Shown here: in pieces, positions 6,083-10,148 of the stretch
Layout of the letters: each line of letters starts with the position of its first letter
Position numbering within the stretch: the stretch's first letter is position 1
DNA from: Promethearchaeota archaeon
GTDB lineage: Archaea > Asgardarchaeota > Lokiarchaeia > Sigynarchaeales > SOKP01
Direction of reading: 5' to 3'
DNA length: 10,148 nt
NCBI GenBank assembly: GCA_019057775.1
Contig: JAHLWT010000145.1
Coordinates: 1-10,148 of the forward strand
Notes under the pieces: model-generated
Databases searched by the model: none
What the model was told of the DNA's origin: nothing
The model's input: only the letters and a program-made list of their open reading frames with translations
Made by a program: the position numbers and the translations under genes

Positions 6083-9000
6083 TCAATTATCATCTAATTG
6101 TGTATGGAAACCCATAATTTTCTCGATATCTTCTAAAAGATCTGTCCTTTGTAGCCCTTTTGAAAAAGGTAAACTTTTTAAATTCTTTTCTCTAAGTGAG
6201 TTAACATATTTAATGAAATCTATAAATTCTGATTTTAAAATCTCGGGATCAAACTCCCAAACTTCGTCCTTAGTAAAAAGGATACATTTTAAATTAAAAG
6301 CATTAAAATCAGAAGGTTTCTTGAAGACAAGTCGCTTTTGCATTAATCCGTAGGATAAAATTTGGAGTAAACTTTTAATAACATCAGTTTCATCATCTTT
6401 TAAATCAGCAATAAATAATGTATTGTTATTAACTAAATTCAAATCTATATGACCGACGCAATATAAATTGCTTTCTATTCTTTCCCATACAGGGTTCTCA
6501 CAAGCCATTGCATTAGGAAGTTTAATCATAATGTTTTTAAGTATAGGTTCATGCCAAGGTCGTCCAAGACGCTTATTGCGAAATTCGTCATATACTTCTC
6601 TAACCAAATCCAAAAGTTTTTTGTAAAGACCATCTGATAATTCATTATAGTTATAAATTTTCATTTTGGGGTTAGGACCAGAAGTTAATTTACTAATAAA
6701 ATGATTTTTTATAAATTGCGTTTTTATTACCTCTCTATAAATAGTCCGTCCATTTTCGTCTTTTAAATGCTCACCAACAAACTTTAAACTGCTAGGTCTA
6801 ATATTATTTTTCACTTCAAATTCATTATAAGGAAAAAGTTTGAGGGACACATTTTCAATGTAATTATGCAAACAATCTCGTAAAATAGGATTTTCAATAT
6901 CTTTTATTCGGATGGGATTATAAAGGAATGTATATCGTTGTTTTTGATGCTGGAAAAGCTTTCTCCTTAAATTTTTTAATTCGGGACTCATCTCTAAAAC
7001 AGCTTCAATAGAAGTTCCTCTTACATCTAAGATTTGTTGTATATCGTCTTTTAGACATTCCCATCTTTTAGGTTTGATGACGTCTATAAGAAACCTTTTA
7101 ACCTGATCTACGGAAGAAATATAAATGTAATAATTTTGACGCCCATCTTTTCGAATGCTTTCTTTAATATCACTCGTTCTGATATCTAAAGAATTGCATA
7201 ATTCCTTAAAGTCCTCTAATATTGATCTATTGACGTTTGATAACTGAATTACAATCCGATCATGTTTTGATTTAACGCCAATCCAACCAGCGCCATTTAT
7301 CATACCTCTTAGACAAGCAACCACAAGTGGCATATAATTTTTCTTCCATTCGTCTGCATTTTCCCTAATCCAAGTTAGTGGCTTATTAATCCATGATGGA
7401 ACTCTTCTATTTTCGTTTGACAAACCTTGAGAAGTTAAATATTTTATAACATTCTGACCTGATATATGCAGTCTGTCTCTGGTCCTTAATATATTTGGTG
7501 GCTTTCCAAATACAGTATTAATTAGATCCTTTAGATGTGTAATATAATTATGATGATCATCTGTATTATAAGAAATAATCAAATCATTACCTCTTGTAGT
7601 AATAGATCCTCTTACGATAAATGTTCCAATTAGTTCAGCATGAGACTTATTTTTTACTAATTTCACGGCTTCAAGATTTTGTCTGCCATATACAACTTTA
7701 TGAGAAATAGAATTTTGATTTCCAATCAACATTTGTAATTTGGAGAAATCTTTCTCTGAAATTACATACCCTCTATATAAAATATTCTCCCAATTTGTGA
7801 TAAATTCGTTTAATTTTGTTAGAGGTATTTTAACCTTTATTATATGAGATTCTATAGCATTTATATAAATTTTTTTAATGTAATGAAAAAAAGCGTCGTC
7901 GTTCTTATAATTCTTAATAATATCTGTTAAATGTGAAATGTGGATCCCTGACTTTATTTCTTTTTTAATTGTGTTAATACCATCACTAATAATCTTTATC
8001 CTAGCTCCAGAAATCCGTTCTCTTCGTGGTTTTTTCCAATTTCTAATAACCTTAATCTTTCTATTGATAAGCAATTCCATTTTTTTTAAAGAATCTTGTG
8101 AAATTGACCGATCCAAATAAATCATATTATCAAATCCTTTTACGATTTTATCTATACGTCTAACACCTAAAGATAATGTCTGTATATTTTTTTTAGTCAT
8201 TTCACCATAAAAGGATTGAAGCTTTTTGATGAAATCATCTTCAAAAGTCTCTTTATTGTTTTTAATTATTTTCAATATTCGTTGAATGGGGATTCCCGCT
8301 GAAAATTCTTCCCTTATTAATGCTTTCTCTTGATTGGGTACTTTGATTCTCTCTTGATTGGGCACTTTGATTTCTGATTTATTAAATTGGAGATTTTCGT
8401 CAAATGCAATATTACTTTCTCTTAGATTTATTTCTTGATTAGTGTATTTAAATTCCTCATATTCTAAGAATGATTTTTTTATACGATTTTCATTAATTTT
8501 CTCGTTTTCTTGTTCTTTCCTTAACTCTCTATATTTCTGCGAGATGTGCTTAAAAAATTTGCTAATTACTCGATTAACAAGATGTATGTTCCAAAAATCC
8601 CAATAATATTGATCGTTGATATATTCTTTAACAGCACGAATATTTGCTAATAGTTCTAGTTGGATCGGACCTAGCTTCTGTAGTCTTTCTGTTAAGGTTT
8701 TTAATCTATTCTTTTCTTTTTCAGAGAGTTTTTCGTATTGAGCCTTTTCATATAATTCCAAGAATTTTCGAGTCAAATATTCGAACTTGTTATAACTCTC
8801 AAGAGCTCTTTTTAACTCGAATTTAAGTTCAGTGTTGCATTCTTCTTCGGAAGCCTTTCTTATCCATTGTTTAAGGGTTGTTTTCCAATACTCTTCTTTA
8901 ATTTCTTTTTTTTTTTCGCTTTCACTTTTAGAATTTTTAATTTTTTTCGCTCTTAATTCTAGTTGCTCTAACCATTGGCTATAACCTACTGTTTTTTTTT

Positions 9001-10148
9001 TAGCATATATAGGTCTTCTGCCCGTTTCTTGGCGATATAACTCTTGAAGGCGTTCACTTTCTTCTTCGTCAAATTCTTCACTTCCTAGCTTACTAATTTC
9101 CTCAAGATATTCTTTCTTATCTTCGGATTCATTTTCGATAGCATCTAATCCTTGTTTTAATACTTCTAAATTTTCTTTATTCTCAACATTTTCGTAAGTT
9201 TCTACCTCCTTTTCATTGCTTAAGGTAGATGTTAGTTCAATTTGATCGCAACGTTCCGCACTTGAATTTTGTTCGTTAATCTCTAAATCGTGCTTTTTAA
9301 GCTTTTCATTTACAATCGATTCTTGTTCGTTTTCTGGTTTTTTGTTTATTTCGTTTTGGTAACTGTTCGCAATCTCTTCCATCTGCTCATCGATTTCTTC
9401 TTGAGTCATTCCTTGCCGATGCAACTCCTCTTCTTGTTCCATATAATACTCTGCTTCAGCTGGTCGATCGATATATTCTCTTGTAACACCAATCTCTTCA
9501 TCGTCTTCGCGATTAAGTAACTCTTTTCGTTCTTTTTCAATTATTCTTTCCAATTTCTCTTCAAACTTGGTTGTTTCTAAGGTTTCCTCTATGGATTCCT
9601 CTACTTTCGCGTCTATCTCTTCTTGCGACTTCCCTTGTTGAACAAAATTCTCTTCTAATTCAACAGCTTGCTCTATTAGGTCTACTCTATCCAAATCTTC
9701 TTTCTCTACGCTCTCTTCGTCTTCGCGATTAAGTAACTCTTTTCGTTCTTTTTCAATTATTCTTTCCAATTTCTCTTCAAACTTGGTTGTTTCTAAGGTT
9801 TCCTCTATGGATTCCTCTACTTTCACATCTATCTCTTCTTGAGATGCCCCTTGTTGAACCAGATTTTCTTCTAATTCAACAGCTTGCTCTATCAGATCTA
9901 TTCTATCCAAATCTTCTTTTAGATCCTCTACGCTCGCTTCATCTTCGTGATCAACTAGCTTAAGTTTCTCCAGTTCTTGCTCTTCGTATAATTTCTCTGC
10001 GTTCTTAAGCGTTTCGTACATCTCTTCCGCTTCGTGCATTACCTCTTCTATCTCTTCAGAAGTTTTTCCTTCTTGATCTAATTTATCGCGAATTTCCCAT
10101 AAATATTCAAATTCCTCTGTACTAGTAATTTCCTTAGATACCTCAATA
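6083..10148 (-). CDS. Giant coiled-coil / degenerate LAGLIDADG / PD-(D/E)XK nuclease protein (5' end beyond window)
   Basis: Numbering is from the ATG at 10039, but the frame stays open for 36 more codons to the edge with the same repeat style (Q-E-G-K-T-S-E-E-I-E-E), so the true start is outside. Residues 1-230 are acidic coiled coil built on repeats with a (Q/E)-G-x-(T/S)-(Q/E)-E-E-I motif. The segment at 334-352 contains E-T-G-R-R-P-I-Y-A, and 350-550 is charged and helical. Residues 573-663 and 688-775 look like two copies of one helical unit. Residues 800-990 resemble a LAGLIDADG domain: blocks L803-I-G-T-F-I-V-R-G and L910-R-G-M-I-N-G-A-G, 107 residues apart, with the catalytic acids replaced by R810 and A917. 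Near the C-terminus, G1196-H-I-D1199, then D1212-L-K1214 and Q1226-I-L-S-Y1230 form a RecB/Cas4/MGME1-like PD-(D/E)XK site, with E1181 and E1186 upstream. Likely role: DNA binding and cleavage, target unknown. It could belong to a mobile element, repair or defence; context does not decide. Confidence 0.85.
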   Translation of the reverse strand, partial: IEVSKEITSTEEFEYLWEIRDKLDQEGKTSEEIEEVMHEAEEMYETLKNAEKLYEEQELEKLKLVDHEDEASVEDLKEDLDRIDLIEQAVELEENLVQQGASQEEIDVKVEESIEETLETTKFEEKLERIIEKERKELLNREDEESVEKEDLDRVDLIEQAVELEENFVQQGKSQEEIDAKVEESIEETLETTKFEEKLERIIEKERKELLNREDDEEIGVTREYIDRPAEAEYYMEQEEELHRQGMTQEEIDEQMEEIANSYQNEINKKPENEQESIVNEKLKKHDLEINEQNSSAERCDQIELTSTLSNEKEVETYENVENKENLEVLKQGLDAIENESEDKKEYLEEISKLGSEEFDEEESERLQELYRQETGRRPIYAKKKTVGYSQWLEQLELRAKKIKNSKSESEKKKEIKEEYWKTTLKQWIRKASEEECNTELKFELKRALESYNKFEYLTRKFLELYEKAQYEKLSEKEKNRLKTLTERLQKLGPIQLELLANIRAVKEYINDQYYWDFWNIHLVNRVISKFFKHISQKYRELRKEQENEKINENRIKKSFLEYEEFKYTNQEINLRESNIAFDENLQFNKSEIKVPNQERIKVPNQEKALIREEFSAGIPIQRILKIIKNNKETFEDDFIKKLQSFYGEMTKKNIQTLSLGVRRIDKIVKGFDNMIYLDRSISQDSLKKMELLINRKIKVIRNWKKPRRERISGARIKIISDGINTIKKEIKSGIHISHLTDIIKNYKNDDAFFHYIKKIYINAIESHIIKVKIPLTKLNEFITNWENILYRGYVISEKDFSKLQMLIGNQNSISHKVVYGRQNLEAVKLVKNKSHAELIGTFIVRGSITTRGNDLIISYNTDDHHNYITHLKDLINTVFGKPPNILRTRDRLHISGQNVIKYLTSQGLSNENRRVPSWINKPLTWIRENADEWKKNYMPLVVACLRGMINGAGWIGVKSKHDRIVIQLSNVNRSILEDFKELCNSLDIRTSDIKESIRKDGRQNYYIYISSVDQVKRFLIDVIKPKRWECLKDDIQQILDVRGTSIEAVLEMSPELKNLRRKLFQHQKQRYTFLYNPIRIKDIENPILRDCLHNYIENVSLKLFPYNEFEVKNNIRPSSLKFVGEHLKDENGRTIYREVIKTQFIKNHFISKLTSGPNPKMKIYNYNELSDGLYKKLLDLVREVYDEFRNKRLGRPWHEPILKNIMIKLPNAMACENPVWERIESNLYCVGHIDLNLVNNNTLFIADLKDDETDVIKSLLQILSYGLMQKRLVFKKPSDFNAFNLKCILFTKDEVWEFDPEILKSEFIDFIKYVNSLREKNLKSLPFSKGLQRTDLLEDIEKIMGFHTQLDDN
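8327..8374 (-). repeat. 24-bp tandem duplication (8-residue repeat) in the nuclease-like gene
   Basis: Two adjacent 24-bp units, identical at 21 of 24 positions, encode I-K-V-P-N-Q-E-R followed by I-K-V-P-N-Q-E-K. They sit in the linker just before the first duplicated helical unit (residue 573). This looks like a small in-frame slippage duplication in a flexible hinge. Confidence 0.85.
9502..9919 (-). repeat. 216-bp in-frame tandem repeat in the coiled-coil N-terminus
   Basis: Two units with a period of 216 bp (72 residues) begin at 9502 and 9718 on the plus strand. The first 107 bases of each unit are identical; about a dozen mismatches follow over the next 80, and then a six-base length difference. 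At protein level the units start at residues 43 (D-L-D-R-I-D-L-I-E-Q) and 115 (D-L-D-R-V-D-L-I-E-Q). More diverged relatives of the same unit lie on both sides: one containing Q-G-M-T-Q-E-E-I-D near residue 209, and one crossing the ATG at 10039. The array has evidently grown by in-frame duplication or been homogenised by gene conversion. Confidence 0.93.

Noticed and set aside
5970..6353. Open frame of 127 codons on the plus strand
   Set aside because: Most of it is antisense to the C-terminus of the nuclease-like gene and it passes through the repeat; no domain or start signal supports it.
7282..7642. Intein inside the nuclease-like protein
   Set aside because: LAGLIDADG domains often sit in inteins, but no splicing motifs (N-terminal Cys/Ser block, C-terminal H-N followed by C/S/T) are visible around it.
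9290..9520. Hydrophobic plus-strand frame resembling a small membrane protein
   Set aside because: It is the antisense shadow of the Glu-rich coiled coil; Glu codons read backwards give Phe/Leu/Ser.

Overview
The window is strongly AT-rich and looks archaeal, most likely from an Asgard archaeon of the Lokiarchaeia. It has TATA-like boxes without clear Shine-Dalgarno sites, a TTG start, very large eukaryote-like repeat proteins and a 14-blade WD40 protein. It also has a conserved module (around C-S-N-x-Q-x-W-x-E-x-D-Y-D-T-R) that I recall as frequent in Lokiarchaeal proteins; that assignment rests on memory and protein style, not on a search.

Layout, left to right. (1) Bases 1-325, minus strand: the first 108 codons of uvrA, running off the left edge. 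(2) 326-564: intergenic, with the uvrA promoter, a repeat copy and the promoter of the next gene. (3) 565-3378, plus: a 937-residue protein of unknown function with an N-terminal region, a Lokiarchaeal-type module and five helical repeats of about 80 residues. (4) 3379-3541: intergenic, with a second repeat copy and a tandem heptad/palindrome cluster. (5) 3542-5860, plus: a 772-residue double seven-bladed WD40 propeller with a cysteine-rich, probably zinc-binding tail. (6) 5861-6082: intergenic, with a T-rich terminator, a 15-codon relic of a uvrA 5' end, and the third repeat copy. (7) 6083-10148, minus: a giant protein, open through the right edge, with a repetitive acidic coiled-coil N-terminus, a duplicated helical region, a LAGLIDADG-type domain lacking both catalytic acids, and a C-terminal RecB/Cas4/MGME1-like PD-(D/E)XK nuclease.

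Two things stand out. First, a 79-bp sequence covering the promoter-proximal region and first codons of uvrA occurs twice as a direct repeat, 5,704 bp apart, and brackets both plus-strand genes. A 39-bp core of it occurs a third time between those genes, so each gene sits between two same-orientation copies. This looks like a uvrA-targeted insertion that rebuilt the gene's 5' end, or an array of repeat-bounded cassettes. Second, the nuclease protein combines an apparently dead homing-endonuclease fold, possibly kept for DNA binding, with an apparently intact PD-(D/E)XK active site. I do not recognise this combination as a named family.

The genes do not form one obvious pathway. UvrA is nucleotide-excision repair, the two plus-strand genes look like scaffold proteins, and the minus-strand giant looks like a DNA-processing enzyme. 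No tRNA, rRNA, CRISPR array, transposase or integrase is visible.
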